A stretch of DNA of 64,000 nucleotides from Streptomyces sp. AC512_CC834 (GTDB taxonomy: Bacteria > Actinomycetota > Actinomycetes > Streptomycetales > Streptomycetaceae), in the NCBI RefSeq assembly GCF_019049325.1, contig NZ_JAGMUO010000030.1, positions 1-64,000 on the forward strand, in the 5' to 3' direction. This document shows positions 53,178-61,157 of this stretch, piece by piece (within the stretch, counting starts at the first letter, position 1; each line of letters opens with the position of its first letter). The position numbers and the translations under genes are program-made. The notes beneath the pieces are model-generated. The model did not search any database, had not been told where the DNA came from, and was given only the letters and a program-made list of their open reading frames with translations.

Positions 53178-53873
53178 ATGCGTATTCCGGCGCATTCGGT
53201 GTGTACGGCGATCCGGGACGACATCGTCGCCGGCGTCCACGGGCGCGGGAGCCGGCTCACTGAGGAACTCCTCGCCCGCCGCTACGGCGTCTCCCGCGTC
53301 CCCGTCCGCGAGGCCCTGCGCACCCTGGAGGCCGAGGGCTTCGTGGTGACCCGGCGGCACGCGGGCGCGTGCGTCGCGGAACCGACCGAACAGGAGGCCG
53401 CCGACCTGCTGGAGACGCGCACGCTCCTGGAGCCCCTCGGCGCCTCCCGGGCCGCCCGGCGACGCACCGAGGCCCACCTCAAGGTGTTGCGCGGGCTGGT
53501 CAGACTGGGGCAGGAGCGCGCCAGGCAGGGCACCTTCGAGGATCTGCGCTCCCTGGGCGGCTGGTTCCACGAGACCCTCGCCCAGGCGGCCGGCAGCCCC
53601 TCGCTGACGGCGCTGCTGACCCAGTTGCGCCACAAGATCGCCTGGATGTACGTCGTGGAGGTGCCGGCCGGGCCCGTGGAGTACTGGGCGGAGCACGGTG
53701 CGATCGTCGACGCGGTGGCCCGAGGCGACGGCGATCGCGCGCGGGCGCTCATGACGCTGCACACCGAACGGTCGGCTCCGGCGCACCGGCTGCGATTCTC
53801 CTCCGACGGCGGGCGGCCGGAGCGTGTGAGGAAATCGCAACGTCCCGTAAACATGCCGAGCCTGCGCCATTAA
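53178..53873 (+). CDS. GntR-family regulator (FCD type)
   Basis: A 231-residue regulator. The N-terminal winged helix has VCTAIRDDIVAGVHGRGSRLTEELLARRYGVSRVPVREALRTLEAEGFVVTRRHAG (read in pieces). The FCD effector domain has LLETRTLLEPLGASRAARR, GGWFHETLAQAAGSPSL and YWAEHGAIVDAVARGDGDRARALMTLH; FCD domains bind organic acids, often through a metal. GGAGG precedes the ATG at 53178. Its only near neighbours are the M23 gene and ptsH on the opposite strand; it is not DasR, which belongs to the UTRA group. Target unknown. Confidence 0.92.
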   Translation: MRIPAHSVCTAIRDDIVAGVHGRGSRLTEELLARRYGVSRVPVREALRTLEAEGFVVTRRHAGACVAEPTEQEAADLLETRTLLEPLGASRAARRRTEAHLKVLRGLVRLGQERARQGTFEDLRSLGGWFHETLAQAAGSPSLTALLTQLRHKIAWMYVVEVPAGPVEYWAEHGAIVDAVARGDGDRARALMTLHTERSAPAHRLRFSSDGGRPERVRKSQRPVNMPSLRH

Positions 53874-53957
53874 CACGGGCGCCGTATACAAAGAAGGGGA
53901 AATTTAGAGGGCTTTTTTCTGCTGCCCGCAAATAAATGGGAAAGCGGATCGAGAAGG

Positions 53958-53994
53958 CGAAAGGCCCACCCGGTGGGTCCGGGCAGGCCTTTCG
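53958..53994. terminator. Branched hairpin between the GntR gene and ptsH
   Basis: CGAAAGGCC / GGCCTTTCG encloses a smaller CCCAC/GTGGG stem. It serves two convergent genes. Confidence 0.65.
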
Positions 53995-54022
53995 ATTCCG
54001 CTTGATTCCGCTCGATTCCGCT
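53993..54022. repeat. Three 10-bp tandem repeats near the 3' end of ptsH
   Basis: Units CGATTCCGCT, TGATTCCGCT and CGATTCCGCT follow directly, ending 5 bp before the ptsH stop codon. AGCGGATCGAG at 53943-53953 is close to their inverse complement. Confidence 0.7.
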
Positions 54023-54027
54023 GTCCG

Positions 54028-54309
54028 TCAGACGGTCTCGGGAAGCTCCTCGAGCCCCTCGGCGACCAGCTTGGCCAGCCGGTCCAGGGCGGCTTCCGCG
54101 CCCTCGGCGTCGGCGGCGAGGACGATCTCCTCGCCGCCCTGGGCGCCGAGGCCGAGGACGGCCAGCATGGAGGCCGCGTTGACGGGCGACCCGTCGGTCT
54201 TGGCGATCGTCACCGGGACGCCTGTGGCCGTGGCGGCTCGGACGAAGATGGAGGCGGGGCGGGCGTGGAGACCCTCGGCCCAGCCGACGTTGACGCGGCG
54301 CTCAGCCAT
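54028..54309 (-). CDS. ptsH: HPr, phosphocarrier protein of the PTS
   Basis: A 93-residue general phosphotransferase protein, passing phosphate from enzyme I to sugar-specific components. The phospho-accepting H15 is in GLHARPAS and the S47 region (NAASMLAVLGLGAQGGEEI) is like the regulatory serine of low-GC bacteria, although regulation there is not established in Streptomyces. GAAGGGCAGC lies upstream of the ATG. Two dre sites 35-65 bp upstream indicate control by DasR, which links N-acetylglucosamine uptake to development and antibiotic production. Confidence 0.96.
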   Translation of the reverse strand: MAERRVNVGWAEGLHARPASIFVRAATATGVPVTIAKTDGSPVNAASMLAVLGLGAQGGEEIVLAADAEGAEAALDRLAKLVAEGLEELPETV

Positions 54310-54343
54310 GTGATGCTGCCCTTCAGGTGTTCAGAGGGGTTGA

Positions 54344-54374
54344 AGTTGTCTAGACCAGTCTTGTCTAGACCAGT
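54344..54374. promoter_or_regulatory. Tandem DasR-responsive elements (dre)
   Basis: AGTTGTCTAGACCAGT (54344-54359) and TCTTGTCTAGACCAGT (54359-54374) share the dre core of consensus ACTGGTCTAGACCACT and repeat with a 15-bp period. They lie in the divergent region between ptsH and the GNAT-synthetase gene. Confidence 0.85.
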
Positions 54375-54509
54375 TTCCCACATCGTGAAGCATGCCGGGA
54401 CTGGCCCTGTGCCGTCCCGGGCGATCGTCGGACCGCGGCCTCGGTCCGAGCTCTCGCCCCCACAGACTGCCCCGCGCCGTTGTCGTACGCGAGCCGTACT
54501 CTGGGGCCC

Positions 54510-57500
54510 ATGCAGACCTCGTCGGACCGGCAGGAGTATCCCGCGCACTGGGAAGCCGACGTGGTGCTGCGCGACGGCGGCACCGCGCGCGTCCGCCCCA
54601 TCACCGTTGATGACGCCGAGCGCCTGGTCAGCTTCTACGAGCAGGTTTCCGACGAGTCGAAGTACTACCGCTTCTTCGCGCCGTACCCTCGCCTGTCCGC
54701 CAAGGACGTCCACCGCTTCACGCACCACGACTTTGTGGACCGGGTGGGACTCGCGGCCACCATCGGCGGCGAGTTCATCGCCACCGTACGCTACGACCGG
54801 ATCGGCGCCGGCGGAACGCCCGCCTCGGCACCGGCCGACGAGGCCGAGGTCGCCTTCCTCGTCCAGGACGCGCACCAGGGCCGCGGCGTCGCCTCCGCCC
54901 TCCTGGAGCACATCGCCGCCGTCGCCCGCGAGCGCGGCATCCGCCGCTTCGCCGCCGAGGTGCTGCCCGCCAACAACAAGATGATCAAAGTCTTCATGGA
55001 CGCCGGGTACACCCAGAAGCGGAGCTTCGAGGACGGTGTGGTCCGCCTGGAGTTCGATCTGGAGCCCACCGACCGCTCGCTCGCCGTGCAGTACGCGCGC
55101 GAGCACCGCGCGGAGGCCCGTTCCGTCCAGCGGCTGCTGCAACCGGGCTCGGTGGCGGTCGTCGGCACCGGCCGCACACCGGGCGGCGTCGGCCGCAGCA
55201 TCCTCGACAACATCCGGGACGCGGGCTACCCGGGCCGGCTCTACGCCGTGAACAGCTCCTTTCCCGAGGACCGGAAGGAACTCGACGGAGTCCCCGCCCG
55301 CCGCTCCGTGCGGGACATCGACGGGCCCGTCGACCTCGCCGTCGTCACCGTGCCCGCCGAGCACGTCCCCGACGTCGTCACCGAGTGCGGCGAGCACGGC
55401 GTGCAGGGACTGGTGGTGATCTCCGCCGGATACGCCGACAGCGGCCCCGACGGACGCGAACGCCAGCGCGCCCTCGTGCGGCACGCGCGTACGTACGGCA
55501 TGCGGATCATCGGACCCAACGCCTTCGGGATCATCAACACCTCCCCGGACGTCCGGCTCAACGCCTCCCTCGCCCCCGAGATGCCGCGCCCCGGCCGGAT
55601 CGGCCTGTTCGCCCAGTCCGGCGCCATCGGCATCGCCCTGCTGTCCCGGCTGCACCGGCGCGGCGGCGGGGTCACCGGCGTCACCGGCGTGTCGACCTTC
55701 GTCTCCTCCGGCAACCGGGCCGACGTCTCCGGCAACGACGTCCTCCAGTACTGGTACGACGACCCGGAGACCGACGTCGCGCTGATGTACCTGGAGTCCA
55801 TCGGCAACCCGCGCAAGTTCACCCGCCTGGCCCGGCGGACCGCGGCCGTCAAGCCGCTGGTCGTGGTGCAGGGGGCCCGGCACGGCGGCGTGGCACCGCA
55901 GGGGCACGCGGTACGGGCGACACGGCTGCCGCACGCGACGGTCTCCGCACTGCTGAGGCAGGCCGGCGTGATCCGCGTCGACACGATCACCGACCTGGTC
56001 GACGCGGGACTGCTCCTCGCCCGCCAGCCGCTGCCGACCGGGCCGAGGGTGGCCATCCTGGGCAACTCCGAGTCACTGGGACTCCTCACGTACGACGCGT
56101 GCCTCTCCGAGGGGCTGCGGCCGCGCCCTCCCCTGGACCTGACTACGGCGGCCTCGGCCGACGACTTCCACGCGGCCCTGTCCCGGGCCCTGGCCGACGA
56201 CACGTGCGACGCGGTGGTGGTGACCGCCATCCCGACCGTGGGGGAGGGGTCGGCCGGGGACGCCGCGCTGGCGGAGGCCCTGCGCTCGGCGGCGGCCGCG
56301 GTGCCCGCCAAGCCGGTCCTCGTGGTCCACGTGGAGCTGGGCGGCCTGGCGGAAGCCCTGTCGGCGGCGGCAAGCACCGCCCCCCAGGCCGCACCGAGCC
56401 CCACCGAGGAGCCCACACCCGCCGCCCCGACACAGCCCGCGCCCATCACGTCGGCGGAGCCCGAGCTCGGCGCTCCAGGGCAGCGTCCGCCTGCCGCCCC
56501 GAAACAGCCCGCGCCAGTCACGTCGGCGGAGCCTGGGCCCGGTGCTGCGGAGCAGCGTCCGCCTGCCGCCCCGGCGCAGCCCACGCCTGCCGCCCCGGCG
56601 CAGGCCGCGCCCGTCACGTCGGCGGAGCCCGAGCTCGGTACTGCGGGGCACCGCCCGCCTGCCGCCCCGGCGCAGCCCGCGCCCGTCACGTCGGCGGAGC
56701 CTGTGCCCGGCGCTCCGGGGCACCGCCCGCCTGCCGCCCCGGCGCAGCCCCCGCCCGTCACGTCGGCGCAACCCTCGCCCGCCGCCCCGGCGCAACACCC
56801 GCCCGGCGTCCAGGCCTCGGAAGGGACCCACCTCATCCCCGCCTACCCCGCCGCCGAGCGTGCCGTCCGGGCCCTCGGCCAGGCGGTTGCCTACGCCCAG
56901 TGGCGTCGCGAGGCCGCCGACCCGGGCAAGGTGCCGGAGTACGAGGACATCGACGAGAAGGGCGCCGCCGAGCTGATAGCAGGGCACCTCGCGCGCGGGC
57001 AGGGGCTCACCCTCGGCGCCCAGGAGACCTGTGACCTGCTCGGCAGGTACGGCGTCCACGTCCACCGCGCCCTGCCCGCCCCCACCCCCGACGACGCCGC
57101 GGCCGCCGCGCGGACCATCGGCTACCCCGTGGCCCTGAAGGCCACCGCCCCGCACCTGCGGCACCGCGCCGACCTGGGCGGCGTACGCCTGGATCTCGCG
57201 GACGAGGAGCAACTGCGACGGGCCTACGCCGAGTTGACCGAGCTGTTCGGGAAGCCCGCCGAGCTGCGTCCGGTGGTGCAGGGCATGGCACCGCGCGGTG
57301 TCGACACGGTCGTACGGGCGGTCATCGACCCGGCGGCGGGCGCGGTGCTCTCCTTCGGCCTCGCCGGTGCCGCCACCCAGTTGCTCGGCGACATGGCACA
57401 CCGGCTGATCCCGGTCACCGACCGCGACGCCACCTCGCTCATCCGCTCGATCCGCACGGCGCCCCTCCTCTTCGGCTGGCGCGGCTCGGCCCCGGTCGAC

Positions 57501-57689
57501 GCCGCCGCCCTGGAGGAGCTGCTGCTGCGGGTCTCCCGGCTGGTCGACGACCACCCGGAGGTCGTGGCGGTCACCCTGGAACCGGTCGTGGTGGCCCCGC
57601 GCGGTCTGAGCGTCCTCAGCGCCTCCGTCCGCCTCGCGCCCCCTCCCGCCAGGGACGACCTGGGTCCGCGGACCCTGCCGGCCTACTGA
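54510..57689 (+). CDS. GNAT-acyl-CoA synthetase fusion (PatA-like protein acetyltransferase)
   Basis: A 1059-residue fusion. Residues 1-195 are a GNAT domain (AEVAFLVQDAHQGRGVASALLEHI; EVLPANNKMIKVFMDAGY). An NDP-forming acyl-CoA synthetase-like part follows: CoA-binding fold (SVAVVGTGRTPGGVGRSILDNI), ligase domains (GIGLFAQSGAIGIALLSRL type), then, after a Pro-rich repeat linker at about 635-775, an ATP-grasp domain (LLGRYGVHVHRALPAPTPDDA, GYPVALKATAPHLRHRADLGGVRLDL). This N-terminal GNAT order matches the Streptomyces lividans PatA known to acetylate an acyl-CoA synthetase. TACTCT lies seven bases before the ATG, suggesting a leaderless mRNA. Divergent from ptsH. Confidence 0.9.
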   Translation: MQTSSDRQEYPAHWEADVVLRDGGTARVRPITVDDAERLVSFYEQVSDESKYYRFFAPYPRLSAKDVHRFTHHDFVDRVGLAATIGGEFIATVRYDRIGAGGTPASAPADEAEVAFLVQDAHQGRGVASALLEHIAAVARERGIRRFAAEVLPANNKMIKVFMDAGYTQKRSFEDGVVRLEFDLEPTDRSLAVQYAREHRAEARSVQRLLQPGSVAVVGTGRTPGGVGRSILDNIRDAGYPGRLYAVNSSFPEDRKELDGVPARRSVRDIDGPVDLAVVTVPAEHVPDVVTECGEHGVQGLVVISAGYADSGPDGRERQRALVRHARTYGMRIIGPNAFGIINTSPDVRLNASLAPEMPRPGRIGLFAQSGAIGIALLSRLHRRGGGVTGVTGVSTFVSSGNRADVSGNDVLQYWYDDPETDVALMYLESIGNPRKFTRLARRTAAVKPLVVVQGARHGGVAPQGHAVRATRLPHATVSALLRQAGVIRVDTITDLVDAGLLLARQPLPTGPRVAILGNSESLGLLTYDACLSEGLRPRPPLDLTTAASADDFHAALSRALADDTCDAVVVTAIPTVGEGSAGDAALAEALRSAAAAVPAKPVLVVHVELGGLAEALSAAASTAPQAAPSPTEEPTPAAPTQPAPITSAEPELGAPGQRPPAAPKQPAPVTSAEPGPGAAEQRPPAAPAQPTPAAPAQAAPVTSAEPELGTAGHRPPAAPAQPAPVTSAEPVPGAPGHRPPAAPAQPPPVTSAQPSPAAPAQHPPGVQASEGTHLIPAYPAAERAVRALGQAVAYAQWRREAADPGKVPEYEDIDEKGAAELIAGHLARGQGLTLGAQETCDLLGRYGVHVHRALPAPTPDDAAAAARTIGYPVALKATAPHLRHRADLGGVRLDLADEEQLRRAYAELTELFGKPAELRPVVQGMAPRGVDTVVRAVIDPAAGAVLSFGLAGAATQLLGDMAHRLIPVTDRDATSLIRSIRTAPLLFGWRGSAPVDAAALEELLLRVSRLVDDHPEVVAVTLEPVVVAPRGLSVLSASVRLAPPPARDDLGPRTLPAY
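56446..56806 (+). repeat. In-frame 72-bp minisatellite within the PatA-like gene
   Basis: TCACGTCGGCGGAGCC recurs at 56446, 56518, 56614 and 56686, with a variant at 56758. Spacing is 72, 96, 72 and 72 bp; the 96-bp unit has 24 extra bases. Each unit encodes about 24 residues of the form VTSAEPxLGAPGxRPPAAPAQPAP, so length changes keep the frame. Confidence 0.85.
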
Positions 57690-57782
57690 CCCGCCAAGCG
57701 CCGGGCACGGCCCGCCCACGGCCCGGGACGGGTACCGCGGGAGCGTGCCTCGCAGTCAGTGGGTCCCCGTAGGATGGACGGC

Positions 57783-58370
57783 ATGGCCAAGACCAGTACG
57801 ACGACCCAGGGGCTGCGATCGGCGATCGAGCGCAGCGGCTACTACCCGGCCCTCGTGGCCGAGGCGGTGGAGGCCGCCGTGGGCGGCGAGCCCATGCGGT
57901 CGTACCTGGTCCATCAGGAGACGACGTTCGACCAGAACGAGGTGCGTCGGCACGTGACCGTGCTGGTGCTGACCGGCAACCGCTTCATCGTCAGCCACAC
58001 CGACGAGCAGGCCGCCGACGACACCTCCCCGACGCCGTACGCCACGACGTCCACGGAGTCCGTCAAGCTCGGCCGGATCTCGTCCATCGTCGTCAGCCGT
58101 GTGGTCGCCAACCCGGAGCAGTACAAGCCGGGCACGCTGCCCCGCGAGATCGTGCTGACCATCGGCTGGGGCGCCGTCTCCCGCCTCGACCTCGAGCCGG
58201 CCGCCTGCGGCGACCCCAACTGCGAGGCCGACCACGGCTACACGGGCAGTTCGACCGCCGACGACCTCAGCCTGCGCGTCAGCGAGGCCGGGGACGGACC
58301 CGAGACGGTGCGCCAGGCGCTGAGCTTCGCGCAGGCCCTCTCCGAGGCGACCGCGGACTCCGCCCGCTGA
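57783..58370 (+). CDS. DUF5998 protein
   Basis: A 195-residue conserved actinobacterial protein of unknown function. It starts MAKTSTTTQGLRSAIERSGYYPALVAEAVEAAVGGE. HQETTFDQNEVRRHVTVLVLTGNRFIVSHTDE follows, then SRISSIVV-like strands and CGDPNCEADHGYTGSSTADDLSLRVSEAGDG, whose Cys/His cluster may bind metal. TAGGAT lies seven nucleotides before the ATG (leaderless). Its stop overlaps the start of the phosphodiesterase-like gene (TGATG), so the two are coupled and may act together. Confidence 0.87.
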   Translation: MAKTSTTTQGLRSAIERSGYYPALVAEAVEAAVGGEPMRSYLVHQETTFDQNEVRRHVTVLVLTGNRFIVSHTDEQAADDTSPTPYATTSTESVKLGRISSIVVSRVVANPEQYKPGTLPREIVLTIGWGAVSRLDLEPAACGDPNCEADHGYTGSSTADDLSLRVSEAGDGPETVRQALSFAQALSEATADSAR

Positions 58371-59563
58371 TGGTGCAGCACACCGCCTGGGACACCCACC
58401 CGGAACCGCTCCCCGTCGACTCCGCCCCCGTACCCGAGTACGGCACGGGCTCGCTCGCCGACCTGCTGCCCACCCTGGCCGCCGGCCTCGGCGTCCCCGG
58501 GATGACCGCGGGGATCACCGAACTGACCCCCGCCGACCGGAACTGCGTGTTCCTGATCGACGGTCTCGGCTGGGAGCAACTGCGCGCCCACCCGGACGAC
58601 GCCCCCTTCCTCACCTCCCTCCTGGACACCTCGCGCGGCGGCACCGGACGCCCGATCACCGCCGGCTACCCGGCGACCACGGCGACCTCCCTCGCCTCCG
58701 TCGGCACCGGTCTGCCGCCGGGCGCCCACGGCCTGCCCGGCTACACCGTGCGCAATCCGGACACCGGCGCGCTGATGAACCAGCTTCGCTGGCAGCCGTG
58801 GACCGCGCCCGGACCCTGGCAGCCGTACCCCACCGTCTTCCAGCTCGCCCACGAGGCGGGTGTGCACGCCGCCCAGGTCTCCTCCCCGACCTTCGCGAAC
58901 ACCCCGCTGACCAAGGTCGCGCTGAGCGGCGGCGTGTTCCACGGCCGGCTGTCCGGCGAGGACCGGATGGACTGCGCCGCCGAGGAGCTGGCCGGCGCCG
59001 ACCGCGCGCTCGTCTACACGTACTACGCCGAGGTCGACGGCGCCGGCCACCGCTTCGGCGTCGACTCCGACACCTGGCGCGGACAGCTCGGGCACGTCGA
59101 CCGGCTCGTCCAGCGCCTCGCCGAGCGGCTGCCGCCGCGCAGCGCCCTGTACGTCACCGCCGACCACGGCATGGTCGACGTGCCGTTCGACGATGACCAC
59201 CGCCTCGACTTCGACGAGGACTGGGAGCTGAAGGCGGGTGTCGCCCTCCTCGGCGGCGAGGGCCGCGCCCGGCACGTCTACTCCGTCCCCGGCGCGCACA
59301 ACGACGTGCTGTACTGCTGGCGCGAGGTGCTCGGCGAGCAGTTCTGGGTGGCGTCCCGGGACGAGGCGATCGCGGCGGGGTGGTTCGGGCCCCGCATCGA
59401 CGACCGGGTGTACGGCCGCATCGGCGACGTGGTCGCCGCCGCGCGCGACGACGTCCTGCTCATCGCCTCCGAGCGCGAGCCGAAGGAGTCGGCGATGGTC
59501 GGCAACCACGGTTCGATGACCCCTGCCGAGCAGCTCGTCCCCCTGCTCGAAGTACGCTCCTGA
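58370..59563 (+). CDS. Alkaline-phosphatase-fold nucleotide pyrophosphatase/phosphodiesterase
   Basis: A 397-residue metal-dependent phosphodiesterase of the NPP group. The first metal Asp is in VFLIDGLGWEQL, the nucleophile Thr in GYPATTATSLASVGTG, and further metal ligands in YYAEVDGAGHRFG, TADHGMVDVPF and VGNHGSMTP. All are present, so it should be active. No signal peptide is seen, suggesting a cytoplasmic role. Translation is coupled to the DUF5998 gene. The substrate could be a nucleotide or a phosphodiester lipid; this cannot be told from sequence. Confidence 0.9.
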   Translation: MVQHTAWDTHPEPLPVDSAPVPEYGTGSLADLLPTLAAGLGVPGMTAGITELTPADRNCVFLIDGLGWEQLRAHPDDAPFLTSLLDTSRGGTGRPITAGYPATTATSLASVGTGLPPGAHGLPGYTVRNPDTGALMNQLRWQPWTAPGPWQPYPTVFQLAHEAGVHAAQVSSPTFANTPLTKVALSGGVFHGRLSGEDRMDCAAEELAGADRALVYTYYAEVDGAGHRFGVDSDTWRGQLGHVDRLVQRLAERLPPRSALYVTADHGMVDVPFDDDHRLDFDEDWELKAGVALLGGEGRARHVYSVPGAHNDVLYCWREVLGEQFWVASRDEAIAAGWFGPRIDDRVYGRIGDVVAAARDDVLLIASEREPKESAMVGNHGSMTPAEQLVPLLEVRS

Positions 59564-59644
59564 CGCCCTGCCGCCGCCCTGCCTCCGCTCTGCCGTCGCC
59601 CTGCCGCACACCCCGACCCGTTGCCGAAAGGTGCCTCACCCCTC

Positions 59645-60295
59645 ATGCCCGAGCTGGTGTTCTTCTCCGGAACGATGGACTGCGGGAAGTCGACACTGGC
59701 TCTCCAGATCGAGCACAACCGCTCGGCGCGCGGACTCGTCGGCATGATCTTCACCCGCGACGACCGCGCCGGCGAGGGCAAGCTCTCCTCGCGCCTCGGG
59801 CTGGTCACCGACGCGGTGGAGGTCGGGGACGGCCAGGACCTGTACGCCCACGTCGTCGACCACCTCTCGCAGGGCGGGCGCGTGGACTACGTGATCGCGG
59901 ACGAGGCGCAGTTCCTGGCGCCGGACCAGATCGACCAGCTCGCGCGCGTGGTCGACGACCTCGACGTCGACGTGTACGCCTTCGGCATCACCACCGACTT
60001 CCGCTCCAAGCTCTTCCCCGGCTCCCAGCGCCTGGTCGAACTCGCCGACCGCGTCGAGGTGCTCCAGGTCGAGGCCCTGTGCTGGTGCGGCGCCCGCGCC
60101 ACGCACAACGCTCGCACCGTCGGCGGCGTCATGGTCGTCGAGGGCGCCCAGGTGGTCGTCGGCGACGTCGCACAGTCTCCCGACGAGATCGGCTACGAAG
60201 TGCTGTGCCGACGGCACCACCGCCGCCGTACGACCGCCGCGACGGCCCGCGCGGCGGCGCTGTCGCCGGACGTGCTGCCGGTCCGGTCGAGCTGA
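59645..60295 (+). CDS. tdk: Thymidine kinase
   Basis: A 216-residue type II thymidine kinase that phosphorylates thymidine for salvage. Walker A is GTMDCGKST at 9-17. The DEAQF motif is in YVIADEAQFLAPDQ. A zinc lasso uses CWCGARATHN and the C-terminal CRRHH. FSGTMDCGKSTLALQIEHNR is characteristic. The ATG at 59645 has AAAGG 13 bases upstream. Residue counts and motifs agree with other actinobacterial enzymes. It follows the phosphodiesterase gene by 81 bp and may be cotranscribed. Confidence 0.95.
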   Translation: MPELVFFSGTMDCGKSTLALQIEHNRSARGLVGMIFTRDDRAGEGKLSSRLGLVTDAVEVGDGQDLYAHVVDHLSQGGRVDYVIADEAQFLAPDQIDQLARVVDDLDVDVYAFGITTDFRSKLFPGSQRLVELADRVEVLQVEALCWCGARATHNARTVGGVMVVEGAQVVVGDVAQSPDEIGYEVLCRRHHRRRTTAATARAAALSPDVLPVRSS

Positions 60296-60456
60296 GACCT
60301 TCCTGAGACCGCCCGGCCGAGCGGACGTCACTCTCGGGCTTCTTCGCGAACGCGCGGCGGCGGCCCGTGGCAGCGTCTACCATGCACGCACCGGGGGGAA
60401 GCGACACCAACACAGAGGTCCCGGGGCGCGTGGTGTCGCAGGGCGGGGGCGGTGGC

Positions 60457-61157
60457 ATGGGACCGGGCGCAAGAACCGGGGACAGTCCGGAGATCAGAGT
60501 TGCCGCCGTGGACGACCACCCCATCCTCCTCGACGGCATCGCGGCTCACTTCGCCCGCCACGCGTCCGGCATCCGGCTGGTGGCGACAGCCGAGAACGTC
60601 GGAGCCCTGTTCGACGAGCTTACGGGCGAGAACACGGTATCCGTCGTGCTGCTCGACCTCCGGCTGCGTGACGGCAGTGACGTCGCTTCGAACGTCCGCC
60701 GGTTGCTGGCCGCCGGGGCGCGGGTGCTGGTCTTCACCGGCGAGCAGCGTCCCGCCCTGGTGCGCCGGGCCCTTGACGAAGGGGCCCTCGGCCTGGTGCT
60801 GAAAGAGGATCCGCAGGACCGGCTCGTCGAGGCGATCCGTACGCGGACACCGGCGAGGTCTACGTCTCCAGCCGCCTGGCCCATTCAATCGTGACCGATC
60901 CACGAGGCAATGTCCGTCTGCCCGCCAGGCAGTTGCAGGTGCTGGAGCTCATAGCCAGGGGCCTGCCGTACGCGGATATCGCGCGCCTGCTGCACATCAC
61001 CGAGGACACCTTGCACACCCACCGCAAGCGGGCGGTCGAGGCCTATGCGAAGGCGGCCGACGAACGGGTGGAAGGCACCGGAGAGCTCGTGTACCGAGTC
61101 GTGGCAGACGGACACATCGACATCGGCCCGGACCTGCCGGAATGGACCGGGTCCTGA
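60457..61157 (+). pseudogene. Frameshifted LuxR-type response regulator
   Basis: A NarL-type regulator split by a one-base change. From the ATG at 60457 the receiver is complete (VAAVDDHPILL, phospho-acceptor Asp in VVLLDLRLRDG, VFTGE, VLKED). At about 60838-60843 the frame breaks: EAIRT continues as RTPARSTSPAAW to a stop at 60894, whereas the other frame reads ADTGEVYVSSRLAHSIVTDP and on through a complete LuxR helix-turn-helix (LPARQLQVLELIARGLPYADIARLLHITEDTLHTHRKR). Adding one G (ACGGCGGAC for ACGCGGAC) restores 233 residues. Either a true mutation or a sequencing error. A GTG-started C-terminal piece (60891-61157) could still be made. It overlaps the kinase gene by 16 bp. Confidence 0.8.

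Noticed and set aside
56446..56806. 72-bp repeats considered as CRISPR or a transposable array
   Set aside because: They lie in frame inside a gene, have no spacers, and encode a Pro-rich linker.
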